In this document: piece after piece, positions 1 through 5,608 of the stretch
How positions within the stretch are numbered: the first letter of the stretch is position 1
How the letters are laid out: each line of letters starts with the position of its first letter
Assembly (NCBI GenBank): GCA_900553905.1
Contig: USFL01000114.1
Span: forward strand, 1-5,693
Reading direction: 5' to 3'
DNA from: an uncultured Eubacteriales bacterium
Lineage (GTDB): Bacteria > Bacillota > Clostridia > Christensenellales > Aristaeellaceae
Length of the DNA stretch: 5,693 bases
The notes under the pieces: model-generated
Databases searched by the model: none
What the model was told of the DNA's origin: nothing
What the model saw: only the letters and a program-made list of their open reading frames with translations
Translations under genes and position numbers: made by a program

Positions 1-591
1 CGGGTCCGCGCCCGCCTTGGTCGCCAGCACCAGCGCCTCGGAGACCGCGGCGATCGTCAGGTTCACGATGATCTGGTTGGCCAGCTTGGTTACGCACCCC
101 GCGCCCCCCGCGCCCACCAGCGTGAGGCTCGTGCCCATATACGCCAGATAGGGCCTGGCCGCGTCAAAGGCCGCTTGCGTGCCGCCGATCATGAAGGCCA
201 GCGTGCCGTCGATGGCCTTGGGCTCCCCGCCGCTGACCGGCGCGTCCAGGAAAAGAACGCCCCGCTCCTGCGCAAAGCGGTGGCAGGCCTTCGCTTCCTC
301 CGGGGTGATGGAGCTCATGTCCACCGCCAGCGTGCCGGGGGCCATATGGGCCAGCATCCCGTCCTCCCCCAGCAGCACCTGATGCACGATGCTCCCGTTG
401 GGCAAAATGGTGAACACCGCCTCGCAGCTTTCCGCGATCTCCGCCTGGGACGCCGCCCTGGCCCCCTGGTCGCAAAGCGCCTTCACGGCCGCCTCGCTAA
501 GGTCATTCACATAGAGCTCGCATCCCGACCGAAGCAGGTTGAGCGCCATGGGCCTGCCCATGATTCCCAGTCCCACAAACCCGATTTTCAT
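1..591 (-). CDS. garR: GarR/GlxR-type tartronate-semialdehyde reductase (beta-hydroxyacid dehydrogenase), 3' end missing
   Basis: Cytosolic NAD(P)H-dependent reductase of the 3-hydroxyisobutyrate/tartronate-semialdehyde reductase family, expected to interconvert a short beta-hydroxyacid and its semialdehyde (e.g. D-glycerate and 2-hydroxy-3-oxopropionate). Visible: N-terminal Rossmann motif GFVGLGIMG (residues 4-12), the family substrate signature DAPVSGG (116-122), and the GAGGAGCVTKLANQ segment (160-173) with the catalytic Lys169. The following helix (IIVNLTIAAVSEALVLATKAG) is close to the GarR type. Only 197 residues are present; the family is about 290, so roughly the last third, the C-terminal all-helical domain, lies outside the window. 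The start at 591 has GAGGAGG at 600-606, 8 nt upstream. It forms its own unit, with a promoter at 692-720 and a terminator between it and the operon. The family is certain; the substrate is inferred, and 3-hydroxyisobutyrate or another hydroxyacid is possible. Confidence 0.88.
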   Translation of the reverse strand, partial: MKIGFVGLGIMGRPMALNLLRSGCELYVNDLSEAAVKALCDQGARAASQAEIAESCEAVFTILPNGSIVHQVLLGEDGMLAHMAPGTLAVDMSSITPEEAKACHRFAQERGVLFLDAPVSGGEPKAIDGTLAFMIGGTQAAFDAARPYLAYMGTSLTLVGAGGAGCVTKLANQIIVNLTIAAVSEALVLATKAGADP

Positions 592-691
592 ACCGCATGC
601 CTCCTCGCGCGTTCTTGATCGCGCATGAATTTCGCCTGTATCCGACCGGGGCGGGCCGCGTCCCGCTCCTTCCGGTTATTCCCATGTGCGT
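592..691 (-). other. 5' leader of the GarR-like gene
   Basis: If transcription starts near 685, the mRNA leader is about 94 nt, longer than the ~30 nt leader of the neighbouring operon. It contains the GAGGAGG ribosome binding site (600-606). I see only a weak possible helix (CGCG at both sides of an 8-nt loop near 607-622) and no recognisable riboswitch or small ORF. Confidence 0.35.
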
Positions 692-720
692 AGTATAAAT
701 CAATCGTCCCCGTTTGTAAA
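692..720 (-). promoter_or_regulatory. Promoter of the GarR-like gene (TTTACA-17-TATACT)
   Basis: On the minus strand a -35 box TTTACA (715-720) and a -10 box TATACT (692-697) are separated by exactly 17 nt, each one base from the sigma-70/sigma-A consensus. It lies between the terminator of the upstream operon and the start codon at 591, so the reductase can be transcribed independently. The predicted start point is near 685. Confidence 0.75.
701..710 (-). promoter_or_regulatory. Weak candidate LacI-type site in the GarR-like promoter
   Basis: Minus-strand GGGACGATTG lies in the promoter spacer and matches 7 of 10 positions of the GAAACGATTC element in the LacI-gene leader; the wider segment ACGATTGATTT resembles ACGATTCATTT of the operon promoter. 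This is pattern matching only. The palindrome is poor on one side. Confidence 0.3.
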
Positions 721-750
721 TGGCGCGGCCATCTTTCCCCCGGCGCAGCA

Positions 751-787
751 AAGAAAACCGTTTCCGCGTTTTTCGCGGAAACGGTTT
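751..787 (-). terminator. Intrinsic terminator of the transport operon
   Basis: A perfect 14-bp stem, AAACCGTTTCCGCG (755-768) paired with CGCGGAAACGGTTT (774-787), closes a 5-nt loop. On the minus strand the stem is followed by the T-rich run TTTTCTTTG. It begins 16 nt past the phosphatase stop codon, so it ends the five-gene operon and insulates the reductase. On the plus strand the following bases are much less T-rich, so it is mainly one-directional. Confidence 0.9.
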
Positions 788-803
788 CTCATGCCGCCGG
801 CCG

Positions 804-1562
804 TCAGGCAAAGGCGGCCAGCAGCTTTTCGTGCACCAGGCCGTTGGAGGCGGCCAGCGGCGCGCTGCGCCCCTTCATCGCCGGAGGCCGGCCGTCCAGC
901 AGCGTCAGCCGTCCGCCCGCCTCGGCGAGAATCAGCCAGCCCGCGGCGTAATCCCACGGGTAGAGGTAATGGAACACCGAGGCCGTGAAGCGTCCGCAGG
1001 CCGTATAGCACAGGTCCAGCGCCGCCGAGCCGGTGAAGCGCATGCCCCGTCCGCGCATGTGCAGGGCGAACACGCGCTCGAAGTAGCCGCGCTGCCCCTC
1101 GCCGATGGTCGCGGGCCCGGCTTCCACGCCCAGCACCGCCTCCTCCAGCGTTTCGTCGGCGTTTACGTGGATGGGCCGGCCGTTGAGCGTCGCGCCCTTC
1201 CCCAGCTGCGCCAGAAACATTTCCTGCGTAAAGGGGTTGTACACGCCCGCCGCCAGCAGCCTCCCGTCCTCGGCATAGCCGCAGGAGATGGCGCTGAGCT
1301 GCATATGGTACATCAGGTTGGTCGTTCCGTCGATGGGGTCCACGATAAAGACCCTGCCGCTCAAATCGCCGCCGTCCGCCTCTTCCTCGCTGAACACGCG
1401 GCTGCCGGGGACCAGCCCGGGCAGCGCGCCGCGCAGATAACGGTCGATGGCCAGATCCGTGCTGGTCACAAAGTCGGACCTTCCCTTGGCCGTAACGTTC
1501 AGGCTCTCCGTCAGGGCCAGGTCGCCGGCCTGACGCAGCGTCCGCTCCAGTTTCTCAAGCAT
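804..1562 (-). CDS. suhB: Inositol monophosphatase (IMPase/SuhB) family phosphatase
   Basis: Mg2+-dependent, Li+-sensitive-type phosphomonoesterase fold, typically releasing phosphate from inositol-1-phosphate or related sugar and nucleotide phosphates in the cytosol. All metal-site motifs are visible: SDFVTSTD (29-36), the SEEE acidic cluster (58-61), motif A DPIDGTTN (75-82) and motif B WDYAAG...EAGG (203-217). The protein is 252 residues, close to the family norm (E. coli SuhB 267). An in-frame ATG at 1595 would add 11 residues and overlap the upstream stop as ATGA. I prefer 1562 because a strong GGAGG sits 6 nt before it and the protein then begins at the usual first helix. It is the last gene of the operon, 29 nt after the MBL gene, and is followed directly by the terminator. 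Its operon position suggests a catabolic or dephosphorylating role for the imported compound. The true substrate is unknown; CysQ-like or fructose-bisphosphatase-like activity is possible. Confidence 0.93.
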   Translation of the reverse strand: MLEKLERTLRQAGDLALTESLNVTAKGRSDFVTSTDLAIDRYLRGALPGLVPGSRVFSEEEADGGDLSGRVFIVDPIDGTTNLMYHMQLSAISCGYAEDGRLLAAGVYNPFTQEMFLAQLGKGATLNGRPIHVNADETLEEAVLGVEAGPATIGEGQRGYFERVFALHMRGRGMRFTGSAALDLCYTACGRFTASVFHYLYPWDYAAGWLILAEAGGRLTLLDGRPPAMKGRSAPLAASNGLVHEKLLAAFA

Positions 1563-1567
1563 GGTTT

Positions 1568-1574
1568 CCCTCCC
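1568..1574 (-). promoter_or_regulatory. Ribosome binding site deciding the phosphatase start
   Basis: Minus-strand GGGGGAGGGAAACC precedes the ATG at 1562, with the GGAGG core at 1569-1573 leaving 6 nt to the start codon. The alternative ATG at 1595 has only GGAG motifs inside the preceding gene. The stronger site favours 1562. Confidence 0.65.
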
Positions 1575-1591
1575 CCGCCGCAGGACGCGGC

Positions 1592-2275
1592 TCATCGCTC
1601 CGGCTCCACCACGGAGAATCCCATTTCGCGCAGCATCCCGGCGTAATCGCCGTCCAGGTGCATGCAGTTAACGCCCGCGCGCTTTTCCGGGGGAATGCGC
1701 TCGGCCAGGCGGCGGTAGCAGCAGTGTCCGGCGGATTCGTGGCTGGCCGTATCATGGTAGAGGCGCGCGATCTTCCCCTCCAGATACCCCTGGGCCACCT
1801 CGTCGGGCAAGATGGCCGAATCGCCGCTGAAGTAGACGGTCTCGCCCTCGCCGGTGATCACGTAGCCAAAGGCGCGCATGTCCTGGGCATGCGGCACCTC
1901 CACGGGCCGGGCGCTCACCGGGCAGTCCTCATCCAGCGCGGGCTGGTAGCGGTAGAAGTCGGGCGCGATGCCCTGTAGCGCCAGCATGCGCACCACCGTA
2001 TCCACCGGATGCACCACCGTCACCTGAATCTTGAGCACGCAGTGCGTGTAGGACATGAGCGAGGCGAGCGATCCGGCATGGTCGGCGTGCAGGTGGGTCA
2101 GCAGCACGTACACGCGCCCGTAGCGCGTGAGGTCAAACCGGCGGTACACCTTTTCAAAGGCGCTTTCGCCGAAGTCCAGGAAGAACAGGTCCCCGCCGGC
2201 CTCGAAGTAAGCGTTGGTATTGCCCTCAACGGGATAGAAGGCAGCTCCCCGGCCCAGGAATTTCAGGTCAAGCAT
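1592..2275 (-). CDS. Metallo-beta-lactamase-fold hydrolase (RNase Z/PhnP-like phosphodiesterase type)
   Basis: A 227-residue single-domain MBL-fold metallohydrolase, predicted cytosolic with no signal peptide. The metal ligands of the fold can be followed: HLHADH (61-66, the HxHxDH motif), His129 in VPHAQD, Asp152 in FSGDS, and a late His206 in CMHLDGD. The THLHADHAGS and YFSGDS contexts resemble the RNase Z/PhnP branch, whose members cleave phosphodiesters, more than the glyoxalase II or beta-lactamase branches. The length is short for tRNase Z, and I see no tRNA-binding exosite arm. The start at 2275 is supported by AAGGAG (2285-2290), 9 nt upstream, which overlaps the last codons of the permease gene, giving a 6-nt gap and tight translational coupling. 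Lying between transporter and phosphatase, it may open an imported phosphodiester; this is inference, and another hydrolysable ester or lactone cannot be excluded. Confidence 0.85.
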   Translation of the reverse strand: MLDLKFLGRGAAFYPVEGNTNAYFEAGGDLFFLDFGESAFEKVYRRFDLTRYGRVYVLLTHLHADHAGSLASLMSYTHCVLKIQVTVVHPVDTVVRMLALQGIAPDFYRYQPALDEDCPVSARPVEVPHAQDMRAFGYVITGEGETVYFSGDSAILPDEVAQGYLEGKIARLYHDTASHESAGHCCYRRLAERIPPEKRAGVNCMHLDGDYAGMLREMGFSVVEPER

Positions 2276-2281
2276 CGGCTG

Positions 2282-3103
2282 TCACTCCTTGACGCCCGCG
2301 CTGACAAAGCTGTTCATGAACTGCTTTTGCATAATGAAGAACGCCAGCAGCAACGGGGCGATGATGATGAGGGTCGCGGCGCAGACGTTGGCCCACTGCA
2401 TATCGGCCTCCTTGGATTTGGCGAAGATGGCCAGGCCCACGGTCAGCGTGCGGTTGGTGGGGGACTTGGTCACGATCAGCGGCCAGAGGTAGTTGTTCCA
2501 GTGATAGCTGACCGAGATGACCGCAAAGGACATGTACGCGGCCTTCGCGCAGGGCATGTACACCTGCCAGATGGTCTGTTGCAGGTTGGCGCCGTCGATG
2601 CGCGCGGCCTCGCCAAAGGCGCGCGGCACGGTCTTGAAGTGCTGCCTGAGCAGGAAGATGGCCAGCGCGCTGCCCAGGAAGGGCGCCATGATGCCCAGCT
2701 TGGTGTCGATCAGGCCCATCTCGGAGAGGGTCATGAAGTTGGGGATGATCAGCACGTCGTTGGGGATGATGATCTGCATGAAGATCACCACGAACATCAG
2801 CGCCTGCCCCTTGAAGCTGTAGAAGGCGAGGGCATAGCCTGCCAGCGTGGAGGTGACGAACTGGATGGCGAAGGTCACCACGACCAGGATGATGGTGTTG
2901 AGGTAGTACTGGCCGAAGGGGATGGCGTTCCACACATAGGTCAGGTTCTCGGTGGTGAAGGGCGTGGTGGGGATGAAGGACATGTTGAACGACGGCTCGG
3001 TCAGGGCCGTGCCGATCAGCCACACCAGCGGCGCGAGCCAGATCAGGCCCAGGAGAATGGACAGCGTGGTCAGCGCGCCGGAATTGAACTTTTTCAGCGT
3101 CAT
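2282..3103 (-). CDS. ugpE: Carbohydrate/glycerol-phosphate ABC transporter permease, UgpE/MalG type
   Basis: Inner-membrane permease of the CUT1 family (273 residues, the usual length), partner of the permease encoded just upstream. About six hydrophobic segments are visible (roughly 11-32, 68-90, 103-124, 135-152, 188-208, 240-260). The cytoplasmic EAA loop that docks the ATPase is present as EAARIDGANLQQ...VYMP (165-184), with Met in place of the usual Leu in the I-x-LP end. The HWNNYLWPLI segment and the C-terminal NSFVSAGVKE tail are typical of UgpE-like proteins. I place the start at 3103 because GGGAGG (3113-3118) is 9 nt upstream; the in-frame ATG at 3112 directly abuts that site and the one at 3124 lies before it. 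It follows the first permease by 20 nt. UgpE-like by resemblance; substrate not proven. Confidence 0.92.
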   Translation of the reverse strand: MTLKKFNSGALTTLSILLGLIWLAPLVWLIGTALTEPSFNMSFIPTTPFTTENLTYVWNAIPFGQYYLNTIILVVVTFAIQFVTSTLAGYALAFYSFKGQALMFVVIFMQIIIPNDVLIIPNFMTLSEMGLIDTKLGIMAPFLGSALAIFLLRQHFKTVPRAFGEAARIDGANLQQTIWQVYMPCAKAAYMSFAVISVSYHWNNYLWPLIVTKSPTNRTLTVGLAIFAKSKEADMQWANVCAATLIIIAPLLLAFFIMQKQFMNSFVSAGVKE

Positions 3104-3112
3104 GGTTCTCAT

Positions 3113-3118
3113 CCTCCC
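3113..3118 (-). promoter_or_regulatory. Ribosome binding site deciding the UgpE-like start
   Basis: Minus-strand AAGGGAGG is followed at once by ATG (3112) and, 9 nt after the site, by the second in-frame ATG (3103). Only the second has a workable spacing. The same arrangement occurs before the UgpA-like gene. Confidence 0.65.
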
Positions 3119-3123
3119 TTGCA

Positions 3124-4023
3124 TCAGGCGTAATGGATCTTGCGGTCCTGGCTGAAAAAGCGCGGCATGGACACCACCAGCAGCAGCACCAGCATGATCA
3201 CCGTCAGCGCGGAGGATACGCCGTAATTCATGTTGGTGAAGCCCTGCTGATAGATGTAGTACAGCAGCAGCGTGCTGGCGTTGTTGGGCGCGCCCTCGGT
3301 CATGATGATGACGTGGTCGGCCAGCTTGAAGCAGTTGGTGAAGGCGATCGTGGACACGAACAGCGTGGTGGGCGCCAGCAGCGGCAGCGTGATGTGGCGG
3401 AAGGTGCGCCAGCCAGTCGCGCCGTCAATGGAGGCTGCCTCCAGCACATCGGCGTTGATGCTCTGCAGGCCGGAGAGGAAGAATACCATCAGGTATCCCG
3501 CCTCGCGCCACACGTACATCACGGCCATGGCAGGCAGCACCGTGTCCTTGTTGGACAGCACGTTGAGCGGCCCCACGCCTATTGCGATCATGATCTGGTC
3601 AAACAGGCCGTTGCGCGCCATGTAGATGAACATCCACACGCTGGCGATGGCGATCATTGGCATGACGGACGGGTAGAAATAGCTGGTGCGGATAAAGCCG
3701 ATATGACGTCCCTTTCGGTTGACCAGCATGGCCAGCGCCAGGCCCAACACCATACTGGGAATCACGGTATAGAGCGCAAAGACGGCGGTGTTGCGCATGA
3801 CCTTCCAGAAGGTGGCGTTGCGGAACAGCCGCGCAAAGTTGTCAAAAGCGATGAATTCGGGGGCTTCCATGCCCATGCGGTATTTGGTCAGGCTCAGGTA
3901 TACGCTGCGAAGGACCGGGTACACCGTAAAGATCAGCATGATGATCAGCGCGGGCGCAATCAGGCCCCAGGCGGTCAGCACTTCCTTGCGGCGGCGCTCT
4001 GCGGCGGTGGAGATGCGGTTCAT
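3124..4023 (-). CDS. ugpA: Carbohydrate/glycerol-phosphate ABC transporter permease, UgpA/MalF type
   Basis: Inner-membrane permease of the CUT1 family, 299 residues, typical for UgpA-like proteins, which lack the large periplasmic loop of MalF. Hydrophobic segments lie roughly at 18-38, 78-100, 115-135, 160-185, 218-240 and 268-286. The EAA loop is perfect: EAASIDG (195-201), nine residues, then ITLP (211-214). The FKLADHVIIMTEGAPNNAS region resembles the conserved substrate-path segment of UgpA/MsmF permeases. I chose the start at 4023: AGAGAGG (4033-4039) lies 9 nt upstream, whereas the ATG at 4032 abuts the site and one at 4074 lies inside an intergenic hairpin. It is separated from the binding-protein gene by 89 nt carrying a stem-loop, and from the next permease by 20 nt. 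No ATPase gene accompanies the pair in this window. Confidence 0.93.
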   Translation of the reverse strand: MNRISTAAERRRKEVLTAWGLIAPALIIMLIFTVYPVLRSVYLSLTKYRMGMEAPEFIAFDNFARLFRNATFWKVMRNTAVFALYTVIPSMVLGLALAMLVNRKGRHIGFIRTSYFYPSVMPMIAIASVWMFIYMARNGLFDQIMIAIGVGPLNVLSNKDTVLPAMAVMYVWREAGYLMVFFLSGLQSINADVLEAASIDGATGWRTFRHITLPLLAPTTLFVSTIAFTNCFKLADHVIIMTEGAPNNASTLLLYYIYQQGFTNMNYGVSSALTVIMLVLLLVVSMPRFFSQDRKIHYA

Positions 4024-4032
4024 GGCGTTCAT

Positions 4033-4039
4033 CCTCTCT
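4033..4039 (-). promoter_or_regulatory. Ribosome binding site deciding the UgpA-like start
   Basis: Minus-strand AGAGAGG directly precedes ATG (4032), with a second in-frame ATG (4023) nine bases after the site. The spacing favours 4023. Confidence 0.6.
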
Positions 4040-4064
4040 GGCACAAACGGTCGCAGGATACAAG

Positions 4065-4095
4065 GCGGGGCCACGGACTGTGCCCATGGTCCCGC
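4065..4095 (-). other. Intercistronic stem-loop after the binding-protein gene
   Basis: On the minus strand GCGGG-A-CCATGG (4095-4084) pairs with CCGTGG-C-CCCGC (4076-4065): 11 base pairs including one G-T, one A/C mismatch and a 7-nt loop. It starts 17 nt after the binding-protein stop codon. No T-run follows, so it does not look like a full terminator. Such hairpins in binding-protein/permease operons often protect the upstream message from 3' decay or cause partial termination, which gives excess binding protein. That role is inferred. A competing small hairpin, CCGCT-TGA-AGCGG (4095-4107), overlaps its base. Confidence 0.6.
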
Positions 4096-4112
4096 CGCTT
4101 CAAGCGGGTGCG

Positions 4113-5399
4113 TTACTGGTAGTCAAAGAGCAGGTCGTCGCCCTGCTGCTGGGCGGCTTCCAGCGCCTCGGCGGCGGTCATCTCGCCAGTCACGGCAGCC
4201 TGGATGTTGTCGTTGAGGATGCGCCACATCTCGGCGGCGGAGTAGGTGGTCAGCTCGGGCTGCGCATAGGGCAGCTGCTCGTAGGCCACCAGCGCCTGCG
4301 GGAAGTCGGCATAGTAATCCTTGAGCAGCTGGGTCTCGTAGCAGCTCTCGCGGGTGGCCACATAGCCGGTGTCGATGGACCACTGCGCCGCGCGCTCGGT
4401 GGAGCAGCAGAACTTGATGAACTCCCACGCGGCCTTCTGGCGCTCCTCGGAGATGCCGTTGGTGATGTAGAAGTTGCCGCCGCCGGTGGGAGCGCCATAC
4501 TGACGGCCCGCGGGCAGGAAGCACACGCCAAAGTCAAAGGTGGCGTTGTTGCGGATGTTGGTCAGGTTGCCGGTGGTGTGGTAGATCATGGCCACCTCGC
4601 CCGCCAGGAACTGGGTGGGCAGGTCGGTCCACTGCACGATGCCGGGGGCCATGCACATATACTTGTTTTGCAGGTCCAGCCACAGCTGGAGCGCCTCGAT
4701 GTTTTCGGGGGTATTGAAGTAGACTTCCTTGCCGTCGGCGCTCATCAGGCCCACGCCGTTGGTGCAGTTTTGCAGGGAGAAGCCCGTGAAGGCCCACTGG
4801 GCGGAGCCGGAGTTGAGCGCGATGCCCACGCCGTAGCGGTTTTCATTGGTCAGCTTCTGGGCGTACTCCACCATCTCGTCCCAGGTGGTGGGAGGCGCTT
4901 CGGGGTCCAGGCCCACTTCCTCAAAGGCGTCCTTGTTGTAGAACATGACCATCGTGGAGCGCTGGAAGGGGATGGAGTAGATGCTGCCGTCCACGTAGGA
5001 GTCCAGCATGAAGCCGTCGATGAAGTCGTCCACGAAGGCCTGGCCTTCGGGGTCGGCGGCGATCAGGTCATCCAGCGGCATGGCCATCCTGGTATCGGCC
5101 ATGGTGAAGCGCTGGGTCGCCAGGCTCACGAACAGGTCGGGCGCGTTGCCGCCCTGAATGGCGGTCTGAATGGCCGTCACCGTGTCGTCATAGTTGCCGG
5201 TGTAGACGGCCTGCACCTGCACGTCGGGGTTCTCGGCGTTGAAATCGGCGGTCATCTGGTCGATGAGCTTGGCCGCGTCGCCGCCTACGTTGACGGGGAA
5301 GTACATCGTAAGCTGCAGCGGCTCTTCCGCCAGGGCGGAAAGGACCGTGGAGCTTACCAGCGTCATGAGCACGAGCACGAAAGCGAGGAGTTTTTTCAT
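4113..5399 (-). CDS. ugpB: Extracellular solute-binding protein, UgpB-like (ABC transporter family 1)
   Basis: Substrate-capturing subunit of the ABC importer, 428 residues. Residues 1-24 form a classical signal peptide (MKK, hydrophobic core, ALA before EE) with likely cleavage after Ala24; there is no lipobox Cys, unusual for a Gram-positive binding protein, most of which are lipoproteins. The mature protein follows E. coli UgpB in order: FNAENPDVQVQAVYTGNYDD (53-72), SIPFQRST...FYNKDAFEEVGLDP (142-166), TTWDEMVEYA (171-180), NLTNIRNNATFDFGV (278-292), AAQWSIDTGYVATR (337-350). This supports a glycerol-3-phosphate/glycerophosphodiester-like ligand, though sugar-binding relatives share these features. 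The start at 5399 has AAGGAGG (5408-5414) 8 nt upstream. An in-frame ATG at 5522 would bury the signal peptide and run through the promoter, so it is rejected. It is the first gene of the operon, under the promoter at 5437-5465. Confidence 0.92.
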   Translation of the reverse strand: MKKLLAFVLVLMTLVSSTVLSALAEEPLQLTMYFPVNVGGDAAKLIDQMTADFNAENPDVQVQAVYTGNYDDTVTAIQTAIQGGNAPDLFVSLATQRFTMADTRMAMPLDDLIAADPEGQAFVDDFIDGFMLDSYVDGSIYSIPFQRSTMVMFYNKDAFEEVGLDPEAPPTTWDEMVEYAQKLTNENRYGVGIALNSGSAQWAFTGFSLQNCTNGVGLMSADGKEVYFNTPENIEALQLWLDLQNKYMCMAPGIVQWTDLPTQFLAGEVAMIYHTTGNLTNIRNNATFDFGVCFLPAGRQYGAPTGGGNFYITNGISEERQKAAWEFIKFCCSTERAAQWSIDTGYVATRESCYETQLLKDYYADFPQALVAYEQLPYAQPELTTYSAAEMWRILNDNIQAAVTGEMTAAEALEAAQQQGDDLLFDYQ

Positions 5400-5436
5400 G
5401 GGGGCAGCCTCCTTATGTTTTTTTCTTGATGGGATC

Positions 5437-5465
5437 ATGATAGCATAAAAAATGAATCGTGTCAA
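5437..5465 (-). promoter_or_regulatory. Promoter of the transport operon (TTGACA-17-TATCAT, extended -10)
   Basis: The minus strand carries a perfect -35 box TTGACA (5460-5465), a 17-nt spacer, and the -10 box TATCAT (5437-5442) preceded by TGC, an extended -10. An A/T-rich stretch upstream could act as an UP element. The predicted start near 5430 gives a leader of about 30 nt ending in AAGGAGG. Such a strong core promoter usually needs repression, matching the operator-like element on its -35 edge. Confidence 0.85.
5454..5463 (-). promoter_or_regulatory. Candidate LacI-family operator at the operon -35/spacer
   Basis: Minus-strand GACACGATTC has a central CG flanked by GA.../...TTC, the usual form of LacI-family operators, and differs at one position from GAAACGATTC in the repressor leader. 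The match extends to 14 of 17 bases when the following A/T run is included. It overlaps the last bases of the -35 box, where a bound repressor would block RNA polymerase. A related ACGATTGA lies immediately upstream. Confidence 0.55.
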
Positions 5466-5515
5466 TCGTAATTTTGGAAATAATGTCGAATGTTTTCCGG
5501 TTTTTTTAAAAAGGT

Positions 5516-5545
5516 TTGCCAAATCGGGCCGGATAATGGTATAAT
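5516..5545 (+). promoter_or_regulatory. Promoter of the LacI-family gene (TTGCCA-18-TATAAT, extended -10)
   Basis: On the plus strand TTGCCA (5516-5521) and a perfect TATAAT (5540-5545), preceded by TGG (extended -10), are 18 nt apart. The predicted start is near 5552, giving a leader of about 57 nt to the ATG at 5609. It diverges from the operon promoter about 50 bp away. Confidence 0.8.
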
Positions 5546-5564
5546 GAGAGGCAGTTCAAGTAGA

Positions 5565-5574
5565 GAAACGATTC
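5565..5574 (+). promoter_or_regulatory. Candidate LacI-family operator in the repressor leader
   Basis: GAAACGATTC reads as GAAnCGnTTC, a 10-bp imperfect palindrome with the central CG typical of LacI/CcpA-class operators. It lies just past the predicted start point of the repressor gene, suitable for autoregulation as a roadblock. A near-identical copy sits on the divergent operon promoter. Confidence 0.55.
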
Positions 5575-5608
5575 AATTTCTTCATCATTCATGGATGCGA
5601 GGTGTCAT

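Noticed and set aside
592..691. Possible riboswitch in the ~94-nt leader of the reductase
   Set aside because: Only weak short helices, and no conserved core of a known riboswitch class could be recognised.
751..787. Terminator hairpin as an IS end or attachment site
   Set aside because: The GC-rich stem, adjacent T-run and position just after a stop codon explain it fully; no flanking duplication seen.
720..1646. Plus-strand 308-codon open frame opposite the phosphatase
   Set aside because: It runs through the terminator hairpin and mirrors a gene with all IMPase motifs; no start signal of its own.
2009..4122. Two long plus-strand open frames opposite the permease genes
   Set aside because: Low-complexity His/Asp/Gln/Gly-rich translations without recognisable domains, antisense to well-defined permeases.
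4080..5429. Long plus-strand open frame (449 codons) opposite the binding-protein gene
   Set aside because: It is the antisense of a gene with clear family motifs, signal peptide and ribosome binding site; its His/Gly/Val-rich translation is typical of a GC-rich shadow frame.
5466..5515. A/T tracts between the divergent promoters as an extra gene or repeat
   Set aside because: Too short and AT-rich for a gene; best explained as UP-element-like or curved DNA between the two promoters.
5400..5522. Extended N-terminus of the binding protein starting at 5522
   Set aside because: It would be translated through the promoter and ribosome binding site and would place 41 residues ahead of a perfect signal peptide.
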